From contig JADFUC010001018.1 of NCBI GenBank assembly GCA_019722365.1, forward strand, positions 1-64,000: 64,000 nt of DNA, given 5' to 3'. The stretch is from Lithospermum erythrorhizon. Lineage: Eukaryota; Streptophyta; Magnoliopsida; Boraginales; Boraginaceae. The position numbers and the translations under genes were made by a program. Below are positions 10,792-24,164 of the stretch, piece after piece. The stretch's first letter is position 1; every line of letters begins with the position of its first letter. The notes under the pieces were generated by a model that did no database searches, had not been told where the DNA came from, and saw nothing but the letters and a program-made list of their open reading frames with translations.

Positions 10792-12655
10792 CTGTACACA
10801 AGAAACGTCCATACGTGAAAATGGTCAGTTAGATAAGAAAAAAATAGGAGTACGTGACTCATGTACATTGAAGTAAGATGTATGACATCTAGGTTCAGTT
10901 GTCAATACTGTTGTTTTGTCTACATTCCTTATTCTTACAATAGGAGATGCATACATAGAAAATAAAATACTTGAACATTTCATCATTTTCCTAGAAATAA
11001 GAACTTTTGTGCATTAAGGTAACCTAATGTGTTTGGACTTTGGAGTAAGAAATCTCAGACAGGATGATTGATCATTGATCATGCATATTTATTACGATTT
11101 GCAAACAGAACATCGCTTCATTTCATTGATGTTCTTGGAGCTAATCGTCCAGTAACTAATGCAAGATGCAACCATATTATGTTCTTTTAAAACATTAAGA
11201 AGTTATAAGGGTGCACCGCCTGTGATGTGGCACCGCTAAGAAAACAATGGTTAGTAGATTAAACGAGGAGACACAAGATCATTAAAGAATCATGTAATAA
11301 AGACAGACAACAAATAGTTACTGAAGCTCTGTCTTAATGTTCCCCCACAAGAGATATGGCTATAGGGTAATTAATTTTTTATAATAGCTACATAGCAATA
11401 AGGGCGTTTTCCTTAAGTGAACAATCCAGATTTAATATACCATTATGCAGACATCAGAGTTCGATGCCTTGACACTGGAAGAAACAGCGGATAAGAATGA
11501 ATATAAGGCAAACAATGAACTAGAAACAATTACAAGTCATCATATACGCAAAAAAAAATTCCTGCATAAGATAGGAAATTCTTAAACATGTAATTTACAT
11601 AGAAAGCCTAAAATAAATAACCTGTTCAGGTGAAGATCACAATTAGATAAAGAACAGTAAAGCTGATTGATAATAGACAGGCTCGTGTAACATATTTTAA
11701 AAACTTGTAAACCATAAGAAGGTAGATCAAATGGTAACAGTATGTTACCGGACACCGTAATTCATACATTGTTACTATGGACATAAGCCTTCTATAACTT
11801 CTAATAATAATGAAAATAACATGATATCGAGCACCCGACTCATGAATAATGAGTTATGAAAAGTCAGTTCATATCATGGTAGCATGATGGCTTATTCCGA
11901 GTATAATCTACTACACTTAATAAACAGTTCTTCATTAGTTTGCAATTCCAGCTCAAATTTGTTATATGAAATGGACAGAGAAATAACGAGTCTGGTCAGG
12001 AATATCATTCACACCCCTCATTTATGGGTAATCTACATGGTTTTCCAAACATAAACATCCATTAACATTTAGCTCCAAGATAATTATGGATTGGAATTGT
12101 TGACTCAAAATTAAGAAAGAAATCCATCACGCCCTCACATAAAAGGCATCCCCAGATCCTAACTGGCCTAAAACTATTTTATCTCGACTGAATCGCTTTA
12201 TTGATCCCTAACTCTCTTTGAAGGTTCAATTCTGTTCGACCATGGCAAAGTTTTGTAATGTACATTCTTGAACCACTCAAACGATGCAATCAATTTCATA
12301 TAACCTTTCCAAGATCTCTTTATTTTCGAGTATTCTATGAACTCTTGAATGGTTAGCACATCATCCAGATCCACCACATCATTTCCTTCATTTGCACTCC
12401 CAAATTCTCTACATATCCACCTAATTTATCTAACACGTAACTAAAGTACTAAACCGGCACCAAATTATCACCCTATGAAACATAACTCAATTCTCTTATT
12501 TTGATCAACAAACCATTCATATCACCATACAAATTACCATTACCAACATGCTTAAATCAAATAAAACCCATTATAAAATTTAACATTAGTGATAAAGATT
12601 ACATATAAGATATAGTGATTAAACGGCAGACAATGTTCTTAAAAATAATAATCAA

Positions 12656-13065
12656 CATAATTAAATCAAATCAAACTCATCATATAATTAAACATTACTA
12701 ATAAAGATTAAACCACCGGGTTAGTCCAGTAGGCACCATATTCCTTGTAGTGACAAGGGCCAATTTTAAAAAAATAATAATAAAGATTACAACTTTAAAC
12801 CAAAAAAAGGAAATAAAACATATTTGGATTAAAGGGGCATACATTGTACCTAAAAAAATAATTATTACCAACATAATCAAATCAAACTCATCATATAATT
12901 AAACATTAGTACATATAAAGATTACAACTTTAAACAAAATAAATTAAATTAAACATATTTATATTAATAACATACAGTGTTCTTGAAAATAATTATTAAC
13001 AACATAACTAAATCAAATCAAACTCATCATATAATTAACCATTGCTAATAAAGATTAAACCACTA
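12656..13065. repeat. Three dispersed copies of a ~75-bp AT-rich repeat, SINE-like traces
   Basis: The words aaatcaaactcatcatataa followed by ttaaacatta..aataaagatta recur at about 12660, 12880 and 13012. Two copies continue into aaaccac(c/t)(a)ggnttagtncagt. In the first, TAGTCCAGTAG at 12722-12732 fits the pol III A-box consensus TRGYNNANNNG. No convincing B-box is seen, so a SINE origin is only a possibility. Confidence 0.5.
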
Positions 13066-14319
13066 GGCTTAGTACAGTGATCGGGAGATATTACTCATAA
13101 TTAATCAACTATGGATACACATGGACATTATGAGAAGTCGCTTGTTCCATTTTGATTTCTTCACTACTAAATTGATACTTGTCACTTGTTTTCTTATTAA
13201 TTTTAGCAAAGGCGATATTCTCAAATGAAGAATATATCATGAAATCTTATAAAATTCGAGTAATAAAATAAAACATTCACATTTCGTACCAATAAAAAGT
13301 TAGTATTTCAAATTACGAAACAAACAATCTACCAAATTATATCAAGCCACTAACCAACAACACATTTTTATGCTTTGATCATTATTCTATTTATGTAAGT
13401 TCAGGGAAAAGTTTAGTGGAGGAGTCAAAAAGAAAAAATGGTGAAATTTTTATTCTAATAGTGGAATGTATAAAGCCATTTATGTGCTCTGAAATTAAAC
13501 ACATGCAAGATTAGATTGCTAACGAAAAGATTTCTACACAGAAAAGAATAAGACCGCCGTGACGAGCAGATTTTCGCAAAAATTTCCCACCTTGAACTAC
13601 ATCGACACCCGATTAATCATCACAGTGCTTTTAAACTAATTTATCCCCTTTATTAAAATCAATCAAATACACTCACTTCTATCTACCGATTACAAAATAC
13701 CTTCAGTAACTTTAACATAATATTGCTATACGTTATAATCACAGACAGTCGAATGCCGATTATTTTCATTCCGACTAATTTTAATTACTTGTAACTGTGT
13801 TAAAACGGTGAAATTATCTGGTAGATATTTAAAACATTAAACACAAAAGATATCAAAGCTTTCATTCACCACAACCTATTCTCAAGAATTTCTTGAGTCG
13901 ATATATATCAACTGGGATTAAGCCACCAGTTGAATTGTTACTAATTTCATCAGAATGTCTATTTCGACAATTTTCTGTATGAACTTTCGACAATTATTTC
14001 GACAATTTACGTGTTGCTTACATTATAATGTGGTATTCTGTATGAACTTTTCAATTTTCTCAAGCACAAATTTATTTAACAGTAAAGACATTCATTCACA
14101 TACTAAAAGCAGTAGGAGGCTCAAAAGTTATAATCCCGTAACGCGATGCATTCAAAAATAACCACTGCACGTTATACATCATTCATTTTATAGAAATCAA
14201 AAGCATGTTGGAGACATTTCAACTCTGTCAAGATCGCAAAGAACCCTCCTTTAAAGATAGTTGTCGGAGTTCCTCGGTGAACACTCGATTTGCGCCCACG
14301 CCAGTTTTCCTTCTATAAT

Positions 14320-14560
14320 CCCGTTATAACATACGATAACGCTATACTTATATTATCAACTATTCTTAACATAAGACAAATTATAAACTCGACATTATGA
14401 AATTAGTTATACCTAATTATATTAAGTTATAATTTGTTATAACATATGATAACGCTATACTAAGTTATAACATATTATAATGTGTTATATCAGGTTATAA
14501 TATATGATAATGTTATAATCGAAGTTAACACATATTATAACGTTGCTATACTAAGCTTAC
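14320..14560. repeat. Imperfect tandem repeats of a ~25-40 bp TA-rich word
   Basis: Variants of gttataacatatgataacg followed by ctatact occur at about 14325, 14440 and, more degenerate, to 14550. The array has strong local dyad symmetry (gttataac, ttataa). No coding potential. Confidence 0.7.
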
Positions 14561-16310
14561 AAATATATTATACATCATCAAACCGCAAGAAAAACTAAAA
14601 AGATTCAAACTTTTGTCAAATAAAACACAAATATCACAAATAACAACATCAAAACCCCCACTGAAAAACTATAAAGATTCAAACTTTTGTGAAATAAAAA
14701 CAATAATATAACAACATCAAACCCGAATAACACATTTAACAATACCGAAATAATACCGAAATTATTTGAAGTAATTAACGAAATAATACCGCAATAACGA
14801 AATAATACCAAAATTAGCTAGAGATTTTAGGAATAACTTACATTATTTGAAGTCTCTAGGCTTTTTGGAGTTAATAATATGAAAAATTTTTATGAAATGT
14901 TGGATGGGAGAGTTGTGGCAATTTAATTTCAGAATGAGATTTTTGTGAAATGGGCGGCGCTTCACTTAGTTAAGCATGGGGAAAAGTATAAGGTAAATTA
15001 GTCATTTTACAGCTAATTGAGGTATTTTGTTAATAAAAATGATATTATGTGTTTAAAAGAAATAATGTAATTAACTTCAAGCAGATTCTTCAAAATTTTC
15101 CGGCTCAAGAGTCAACCGGCTAGTTAGCCAATTCCTAACTATTAACCAATACCTACAAGGAAACATAAAAATAAATACATGATTGAAATATGGCAAAATT
15201 ATTTCCCAATAAAGAATAAAAACCACCTACAAACCTCAAGTCCATATCATACTAGAACATAGCAGCATAAGACCGATAAATAACTAGAATGTACTAAATA
15301 TCAAGACTCTATTTTCTTTTATGTAACAGATTCAACTCTCAATAAACGAGTCAAGTAATTAAAAGAAAACTGAATTCCCCAATCAATTGATACACACATC
15401 TGCTATTAACTTCTCCATAAAGTGATCTCAATGGGCCGTTAGTGTGACCCTTTCACACTTTCATATTAACTCCTCCTCCTCCGTAAATATGTATATATAT
15501 GTATATTTTTCCTCCATTAAATTCTTTTACAAAAAAATTATTAAATCAAGAAAAAAAGTAAACTTTTTTAATAATTAATTTTCATTAACTTTCAATAGAT
15601 TCAGATGCAAAATCAACTTAATTACTGAATAAAGTTTGCATCTTTAGCTGAATTTTTGAAGGTAAGAAAGGGTAGTTTAAGCTTATGCATTTATTTGGGT
15701 TTTGATTTCAGCTTGAATTTTACTTTGTGGATTTTGTAGATTTTGGTTTGTAGTTTAATTTTGAATGTTTTGTTCATCTGAGTTGAATTTGCTAATTTTT
15801 TGATATTGGGTTTTTTATTTTTTGGAAACAAGATTAGTAATTGAGCTTAAAATTTGTAGAATTAAATGTTACTCCTCCATTCCATAAAGATTGTCAATCA
15901 ACTTTTAAATCCTCAATTTTAAATATATTTATTTACGTCAGATAATATTTGATAAAATATCAATGAAATAGCTGACATTTATTTTTATCGATATAGCTTC
16001 ATCAAATATTATATAATACAAACAAAATATTTATAAATAAAGTCAAATACAAAAAGTGATTAATGAAGATTATAAATAAACAAATTCAACATCAATATCA
16101 ATATCAATAATTCAATATAGGTATTTATAGGAGTGGAACCAATAGAACCTAGAATCAACTCGACTCGATATTTTTATGTTTCTATTCAACATCGAACAAT
16201 GGAAATAAAGTATGTTCGATTAAATTGTTCATATAATCGGCTCGTTTGGATATAAGAAAATAGAGAATACTTAAAACGAACAATACAAAATTTGACTTTT
16301 CATATATTCA

Positions 16311-18221
16311 CTAGTAAGAGGGCCCGTCAATCGACGGGTTGAGTTTTATTTTTCTAGGGACTAAGTATAAGATTGAATAGCTAGTATGTTGAAGGTTATA
16401 ATGGTAAACGTCTAAACGATGATTTGGTTCATAATTTACATATAATCTCCAAAATATAGTGACATCAAAAGATTGAATTTTAGTTATTCTCAAAATATAG
16501 TAAAACACATAACAATTCCCGTGTAATGATGTAGCATTTCAAGCTGCGGGTTCTCAAATCATTTTCTTCCAAGTTCTCGTTTTCAGATATGCAGGTTAGT
16601 TGTCGCTTTGTTGTAGCTCCTGGAAATGTATTACAAAAATTAACTACTTTATGATATTACGTACAATTTGAATTATTGACATTATGTGCAATTTGAATTA
16701 TAGATAGATTTACCTGTATCAATACTGATTTGGCTCATCTGATGTTTCAAAGGCGACAATGGAAGCTGATATTGTGTAAAATTAACTAGCTCGATTTTCA
16801 ATTATCAAAATTAACAACATTATGGCCTTAATGGACAAAATACACAACTTATTTAAATCAAAATTATCACGTTAATAATAAAATAAAAATACCATCTTTT
16901 TAATATACTTTTCACCAAATAGCATACAACATATTCAAAAACTATTCAAGTTCAAATGTAAAAAGTCAACCATCAAAATTCAACCATTATACAAAATATA
17001 TAAAAAATAATCATGGGTAATTCTCGATACAATTATTCTGGCTACGCCGACGGAATCAAGAGTGCTCGACCCATAAGATTCATTATTGAAATATACAGAT
17101 CATTTCAAGATGGAGGATATACATAAAAATGAAGACTTTATGCTAAATTCCAAACCTTCAAATATTCAATCATTGAAACAAATAAATGGCAAGAGTTCTG
17201 GGATGAAGTGGTACTCATAAAATTCAATCTTTATGTAGCATAATCCTCCAAGAACTCAATACTAGAACAAATCCCCTCAATCCTAATGTTTATCATCAGG
17301 ACTGCAAAATTGAAAGAGTAAAAAATTTAGTTCATTAGCAAAACTAATCAAAGCATTATTGACTCAAGAATTTTCCATTTTACAAACTAATTGACCCAAC
17401 ATGAAAAGCTAAACAATCTACTACATCTCAAAATTCCACTAAAAGATTGGATTATTGAAAATCAAAAACCATAAAATAAACCAAACAAAATGAAATTCAT
17501 CATAAATTAGAGGTCAAACAAAAAAAATCCTAAACCAAAATCTCATTTCAAATTACGTAAATATTCAATTGCAAAATTGAAACTTGAACAAATTTTGAAA
17601 TAAGAAACCCTAAATCAAAATAAATTTCAAATTGTATAATTATTTAATTTTGAACTCTAAAACATTAAACGTAAAAGCAGTTGGACTGAAATTGAATACC
17701 CTTTCTTATATTTGAAAATTTATTTGATTCAAGTATCGCCGCAATCAAAGAGGGGATAAAGCATGGGTCCTGACTCGATGCGCTCTTTTTATATCAAGTG
17801 ACCCTATTGCATTCTTCGATTTCAAATTCTTTTGATTGGATGACAAGCCGAGATGGAGTGAGAGAGTTTTCAAGCTACGAGGCGAAGGCTTATGACGTAA
17901 GAAACATGTCTTTGTCGCCATTACGGCATGAGAGTCAGTCGAGTTTGTCAGCCGAGTCGGTGTCGAGCCGCAGCCTGTAGATAGCTGGGGGCTTAAGATG
18001 GGGAGCAAAAGTTAGATTGGGGAGGGGTCAATCTTAATAAACTAGGTCGAGATAGAACATTAGCGAGAAAATCTAAGACCGTAGCAACTTAAGAAAACAC
18101 TGCTTCGCTAGTGGTACAATCAACGGGCGTTAAGTGCATAAATCCATTTTATGCGCCGAGTTTATTAGATTTAAATTTTATCACAAGAACCTTTATTTGC
18201 ATTTTATTATACTACTATAGA
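16311..18221 (-). mobile_element. Putative non-autonomous Helitron (3' end clear, 5' end tentative)
   Basis: Read on the minus strand, 16338-16311 is CCCGTC-GATT-GACGGG, then eight bases, then CTAG, followed by T in flanking DNA. A short GC-rich hairpin a few bases before a CTRR terminus and insertion before T is the hallmark Helitron 3' end. The 5' end should begin TC after an A; the best candidate is TCTATAGTAGTATAATA on the minus strand ending at 18221, but the flanking base is T, so this boundary is weak. The interior has no helicase ORF. It encloses a GC-richer block at 17745-18008 that looks foreign to its surroundings and could be captured sequence. Confidence 0.4.
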
Positions 18222-18667
18222 AACTAAATTTAAGAATTAAATATATAATACTTGAAAGGATTCAGAACTTCTTTTATATCACACTCAACGAAGAGCTAAA
18301 ATAAACGAAATAAGAATTTTTAAATAAACGATAATTTTATCCCCTGCTTAAACTTCTTAACTACCAGATTTATAAAATACTATTTCATTTTCAAACCCAA
18401 CACTACTATTCTAAAAGCGTATAACAGCTCACATATAGCTGACCCTTTCTTGATCTTCTTAATCGAACGGTCAAGATATCTCCCCTACAAAGCCCTTCAT
18501 CTCTAACATATTCTTGGAGTAGTCCCTAATTGTCCGCCCCCCGACGCCTACCCACCCCACCCCCCTTACCCCCCTCTCAAAAAGCATATTAAATTTTGGT
18601 GATATAATCATTTGGGCAATTTTGATTTAGCTTTATTTGATTGAAATTGAGAAAAAAGAGGGGGAAA
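18222..18667. promoter_or_regulatory. Upstream/promoter region of the DnaJ gene
   Basis: 446 bp between the putative Helitron end and the DnaJ start codon. It includes a C-rich block at 18535-18580 typical of plant leaders (long runs of C with few G), directly upstream of the 5' UTR. The word TTCTTGATCTTC at about 18449 is reminiscent of a heat-shock element but does not meet the strict nTTCnnGAAnnTTCn spacing. No clear TATA box is asserted. Confidence 0.35.
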
Positions 18668-21273
18668 ATGTTTGGAAGAGGACCAAAGAAAAGTGATAAT
18701 AGTAAGTATTATGATTTATTAGGTGTATCAAAAACAGCTACTGAAGATGAAATCAAGAAAGCTTATAGGAAGGCTGCCATCAAAAACCATCCTGATAAGG
18801 GTGGTGATCCTGAAAAGGTTACATTTTTATACAATTTTTAATAAAGATTTTATTTTTTTAATTGTTTTGGTGAATTTTGTAATACATTTGGGTTCAATTT
18901 GTGCTGAGATATGTGGGTTTTATTAGATAGTTTCAGTTGTTATTTTTATTTTGTGGTTTCATTAGTATTTATTTATATGTTAATTGTAGTTAGTAGTGAT
19001 GTTATCCTGTCGGGTTAGAGCGGGTTCGAGCGTGTACTCGTAACTAGATCGGATAGACACTTTATCAATTCGGTTGGTTATCAATTCAGTTAATTACCTG
19101 TTGTTTCGGTTATCGAGCAATACTTTCTACCCTTGTTTCGGTTATCGAGAAATAGTTTTGACCCGAGTCAGACTTGATAAACAATCCAACGGGTAATCAA
19201 GTCGGATTTTTTCTAGTCAGTCCGGATTACCCTGTCCGCTGACCCTAGTAGTAAGAACTGATATGGTAATGTTACATGGCAATCGTTTATATCTTAAGCC
19301 ATTTAAAAATGAGATTTTGCAACTTTTATTGTGCTATATTTGGTTTTCATTAATGAAATTAAAAAATGGTATTTTGGATATTAGGAATATGTTTTCTGTT
19401 GCATCAGTTTAATTTCTAGTGGAAGCAGTAACAAGAATAGATTAAAGCTGTTGTTTGTATACATGTAAATGTAAAAATTCATTCTTGCTGCAATGAATAA
19501 ATTGTTTTGTTATTTTTATATGGGATTTCATGTTTATTGTGGTTAGTTAACAGATCATAATCATTATGAGATCATGTTGTGTTCAGAGGAAAACAAATTC
19601 TTATCGACTTGGAGTATTATGTGATAGAAGACGAGCAACTGGTTTCTTTTATCTGATGCTCCTCATATACTCGGAGTACTTGATTTCTGCTGCTCGTACC
19701 CACTAACATGTTTTGGACTTTGTGGTTCTACAGTTCAAGGAGGTTGCTCAGGCCTATGAGGTTTTGAGTGACGCAGAGAAGCGTGAGATTTATGACCAAT
19801 ATGGTGAAGATGCACTTAAAGAGGGAATGGGTGGTGGAGGCGGAATGCACGACCCATTTGACATATTTCAATCATTCTTTGGTGGAAGTCCATTTGGAGG
19901 AGGTGAGATTCTGGAAGTACCTGCAGGAAATCTAAATCATGTTTCCCATTCACTAGAAGTGGAGAGTTTTTTTTGTAATAGAATAAATTATGACTCGTAA
20001 AAATACATTTTTGGTGGAATAAAACAGGTGGTAGCAGTAGGGGACGGAGGCAGAAAAGGGGTGAGGATGTTGTCCATCCTCTGAAGGTGTCCCTGGAAGA
20101 CCTCTATAACGGCACAACGAAAAAGCTTTCTCTCTCCCGCAATGTTTTGTGTTCCAAGTGCAATGGGTAAGTGCTACTCAACTCAACATCGAGTTGCTTT
20201 ATTGTATGATCTTATAAATTTGCTTACTAGGTGTGAACTGTTTCTTGTTTTTGTCACAGCAAAGGGTCAAAATCTGGTGCTTCTTCAAAGTGTTCAGGAT
20301 GTCGTGGTGCTGGCATGAAGGTCGTAACTAGACAAATTGGCCCTGGTATGATCCAGCAAATGCAGCAGGTATGCAATGAATGCAGAGGAAGTGGTGAGAC
20401 TATAAACGATAAGGACCGTTGCCCACAGTGTAAAGGTGAAAAGGTAGTTCCGGAGAAGAAAGTACTGGAAGTTGCAGTTGAAAAGGGCATGCAAAATGGA
20501 CAAAAGATAACATTTCCTGGGGTTGCCGATGAGGCGGTAAGATGTTTAATTTCTCTTCAAATTTCTGTATTCTGGGAATTTCATTCCACAAGCCATCTTG
20601 CGACATTTCTATAAAACTCTGACATGGTTTACCTTTGTTCTTGCAGCCTGATACAGTAACAGGAGATATAGTTTTTGTTGTTCAGCAAAAAGAACACCAG
20701 AAGTTCACAAGGAAGGGCAACGATCTCTTTGTCGAGCACACATTATCTCTCACTGAGGCGCTTTGCGGCTTCCAGTTTGTATTATCTCAACTTGATGGAA
20801 GACAGCTATTAATCAAGTCAGCGCCAGGAGAAGTTGTCAAGCCCGGTATGTAAATGCTGTGGCCTGTTATATGTAAATATTGGTCTGAGCAACTTGGTTA
20901 TTTAACCTCAATATTTTCCTCTACATGTGACAATTCTGCAGATCAATATAAGGCCGTTGATGATGAAGGAATGCCAATGTACCAGAGGCCGTTCATGAAG
21001 GGTAAACTTTATATCCATTTCACAGTCAAATTCCCTGATTCTTTGGGTCTTGAGCAGGTGAAGGCACTTGAAGCGGTCCTTCCTCCCAAACCTCAGTTTC
21101 AACTAACCGACATGGAACTAGACGAGTGTGAGGAAACAACACCGCATGATGTTAACATTGAGGAGGAAATGAGGAGGAAACAAGCACAGGCCCAACAACA
21201 GGCATATGACGAGGATGATGATGACGATATGCATGGTGGTGGAGCACAAAGGGTCCAATGTGCCCAACAGTGA
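18668..21273 (+). CDS. Type I (class A) J-domain cochaperone, farnesylated DnaJ/ATJ3 type
   Basis: HSP40 cochaperone that stimulates HSP70 ATPase and delivers clients in the cytosol; farnesylation anchors a fraction to membranes. Six exons: 18668-18817, 19734-19902, 20028-20166, 20260-20536, 20647-20845, 20942-21273; spliced length about 421 aa, as expected (Arabidopsis ATJ2/ATJ3 about 420). Start ATG at 18668 gives [20 protein letters not shown]; an upstream TTG is not needed. J-domain residues ~13-75 with HPD near residue 41; G/F-rich region [19 protein letters not shown]; four zinc-binding repeats [33 protein letters not shown]-terminal substrate domain; acidic stretch DEDDDDD; C-terminal CAQQ is a CaaX prenylation box. 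All key residues are present. Best guess is a functional gene. Confidence 0.96.
18990..19250. repeat. TCGG/TCGA-rich degenerate repeat in DnaJ intron 1
   Basis: Within intron 1 (18818-19733) a 260-bp block contains repeated words such as gtttcggttatcgag (twice, about 19103 and 19135), tcaattcggttggttatcaattcagt, and gtcggattttttctagtcagtccggattac. Its CpG-rich composition contrasts with the AT-rich intron and resembles blocks at 3640, 16140, 27180 and 41670. Confidence 0.6.
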
Positions 21274-24164
21274 TGACTATTAGCAACTTAGCAAGTTCTT
21301 TTTATTCAAGTTAGTTATCTAGTTGAAAATGGCATAGGTAATAACCCTTTTTCTATACAAGTCTCATGTGTTTTTCTTCTGAAAATTGTATTAACTTTCT
21401 CATTCTCAACTCTGCCCGATTGATTGTTTGTAGTTGCTAGCAAACAAAGTACTTCTCTTTTTAACTTTGTTTGAACTAAATCTATGCCATCTATTTTCTT
21501 ATTAGCTTTATGATTTTGGTCACATTCTTGAATGGGTTTTTTTGTTTAGAGCTATTATATAGGAGTATAATTATATAATTTTTATATTCATCCCACTTAA
21601 TTAGGCGGCATGATCTTTATCATTAATATTGTTGGACTGATATAACCTTCTTATATTACACTACATCTCTAACCTTCTTGTTTTCCATCCACTACGTCTC
21701 TAAGTTTGAAACACCATCACTTTTGATTTGGCCAATTTGAATTATTTTCCTCCATTCTTTTTCTCTACTCATCCGTTGAAGAAACTTTAACATTTTCATT
21801 CTGTCTATTTTCATTATTCACACATATTACAAATTTAATTATTTAAAATCATTTCGTAATTGGGATGTTGGCATACTATTTCTCTAAAAATATATTAATT
21901 GTAATTATCAATAAAAACAAGTATAAAAATGAAAGAGTTATAAATTTAACAAAACTGTAATTCAAGAAAATTAGAATCTTAATGGATGACTGCATCTAGA
22001 TCAACATTAAAATTTGATGATATATTTTAATAGTACATCTAAATTAAAAACAAATAAAAAATTGAAGAATCGTGATGTAGTTATCTTGAGGTTAGATTAT
22101 GAGTTATTGCAGTAGATTGGCAAGGGAATGGCACTCAATTGGGAAAAGGGTACACTATAGATTATCAGTATAAATCATAGCCTTAAAACTTGGATGCTTT
22201 AACTATTGGATGCTAATTACAGGTTAAATTCAGATTAACATGTGCCTTTTGGGCACAATGTAGAAAAATTTTTCTTCAATTAATAATTGTTCCTGTTTAA
22301 GTATGGTAAGTGGCATCGGATTGTATCCAACCACGTCTAATTGTATGTGGTCTTACTCGTATCACAATGAAGAGGTTATTTCCAACTTGATTCAAGATGA
22401 ACTGTAAAAGCTATCTACTATTCTATACTTAATAATAGATTAAAAAAATATTAGTAGTGTAATGAGTTATTTTAATTTATTTTATTATATGTAAAATTTA
22501 AAAAATATAAAATGTTCGATTCTATATCGACATTGATATATGAATTATAATAGAATGAGTTAAAAAGAGACTATCGATTGGAAGTAATGATTATTAGCAC
22601 GTTAAATGATCTTTAAACACTAAAATCATGTTCGAAGCATCTGACATTGTAAATTTTTGTTTTATGGATCTAATTCTATGATCAAACATTCTAAGAATGG
22701 AGGAAGTATCCTTTTGCATCCCGAATTGGAATCATAGAGTCAACGAGAATATGATGGCGAGTATGAGTGACCAATAAAAATCAATCATTGGAAGACCAAC
22801 CAATATTTAGAAGGGTATAGACTAATTGATTATCTAAGGATAAAAAAGATGAATTCGTCGTCCTAATGGTCTTCAAACGCTCATGTCCTTGAGTAATGAG
22901 GGAAATAAATTTAGGATATTATTTCCGGATTGACGGCTCACTTAACCAACTCAATACAGCGACGCTCCTATTGCCGGAATCTAATTTGCATGACATTTAT
23001 AACTGAACAACTCTTTACTACTGGAAATTTACGCCTGAGCCTAAAGAAAACATAAAATGAGCGGCACACGGGACTTAATGTGAAGATCACTCATTCTCGG
23101 TGACTATCAAGTAATTCAAAACGACCTAAATTCACAATTGATGGAATCCTACAGAATAGTGTCAGATCCCCCCCCCCCAATATTCTTCTTATGGGATTTT
23201 AGAGAATGATTATTTCAATAAAATCAAGAATTTGTGTGTCAAGGAAAACTATAATTGAATTGGAAAAAAAGGTTGAAACTCTCAACCTAATGATCCTATT
23301 TTACGCTACTCCGTCTCTCGAAAGGCCACACGCATGGCAAAATTATAATTGAATTGTGTGCCAAACCGTCACACTAACTATGCCCCCTGGCCTCAGATAC
23401 TACATAAGAGTTAATCATGGACGGGCCAATTAATCGGCATTGTAACTTTATTTTTAACAATTTCAATACAGCCGCTTCCTCATATATTTTTCATCAAATA
23501 TACAAGATATACCAAAAATAGTCGAGTTGGACCATATATTATTGATATATATATATATATATATATATATGTTTATACAAACTAAAAAAATTAATTCTAA
23601 ACTAAACAATCTTCATATATAAATTTTTTTGCCAAATTTATTAATGAATTGATATATATGGTTGTGTTAGGAATTACAAAATTTATATAGATAACAGATA
23701 CTAATTTTAATTTATTCAAAAATCAAGAATTGAGTCAATTAAGGATTTTATAATTTTTTACTTATTACCTAAATGCTAGCATATCTCATGTTAATATATG
23801 ACTTGAGATAATTAAATTTTTTGGAATATTTTGATGTAAAATTATGTTTTTTTTTTAAATTTCGTTAGTAATATTTAACGGTCAATTAACGACAAGGTGT
23901 GGGGTGCAAATTACCGCTTTGTTTCATTCTTCTTTAACTAATCAACCACGTTCTCATTATTGGAAATAATTAAGCATATGGCAAGTTTTACTAACCAAAT
24001 TTAATTTAGTTTCCAAATAAACATATTTCCTATTATGTAATAATTGTTTTGTTTCCTTTAATGCTAGTAACTTAGTCTATATGAACATACAAGTCCCATA
24101 CTAGCTTTCTCCACTATCTCATACAGTCATACCCCTCCGCTTCAATACAAAATAATCATACATT
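21274..24164. other. Intergenic spacer between DnaJ and the thaumatin-like gene
   Basis: 2.9 kb without a recognisable gene. The first ~250 bp are the probable DnaJ 3' UTR. Includes an 11-C homopolymer at 23168-23178 and a TA microsatellite at 23544-23570. The palindrome gtgccttttgggcac at about 22241-22255 is a small dyad of unknown meaning. The last ~100 bp, with ctatatgaac at 24078, is the likely core promoter of the next gene. Confidence 0.45.
23544..23570. repeat. (TA)n microsatellite
   Basis: Pure TA dinucleotide run of about 13 units. Confidence 0.95.

Larger units (their letters stand above)
10792..16310. other. Gene-poor AT-rich intergenic region
   Basis: No coding gene recognised over 5.5 kb on either strand; ORFs here are short and AT-driven. 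Contents that can be named are listed separately: three ~80-bp repeats (12.65-13.06 kb) with a pol-III A-box-like word, and the tandem ttataacatatgataacg repeats (14.32-14.56 kb). The stretch 15480-15720 looks like an AT-rich transcribed leader (a run of pyrimidines followed by a putative GT donor at 15661 'gaaggtaagaaagg') but no ORF follows it. Confidence 0.5.

Noticed and set aside
12741..12756. cttgtagtgaca as a CACTA transposon right end
   Set aside because: No matching CACTA left end with the same 3-bp flank or AGCGCT-type sub-terminal repeats nearby.
17745..18008. 87-codon minus-strand ORF as a gene
   Set aside because: No recognisable protein motif; retained only as possible captured sequence within the putative Helitron.
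18449..18462. Heat-shock-element-like word TTCTTGATCTTC upstream of the DnaJ gene
   Set aside because: Spacing and the central GAT do not meet the nTTCnnGAAnnTTCn rule.
18641..18667. Upstream in-frame start for the DnaJ protein
   Set aside because: It would use TTG; the ATG at 18668 gives the exact family N-terminus [10 protein letters not shown].
22241..22255. gtgccttttgggcac palindrome as a transposon end
   Set aside because: Single short dyad with no second end or target duplication found.
23168..23178. 11-C homopolymer as a functional G-quadruplex
   Set aside because: Single run, no spaced G/C tracts nearby; also a place prone to sequencing error.
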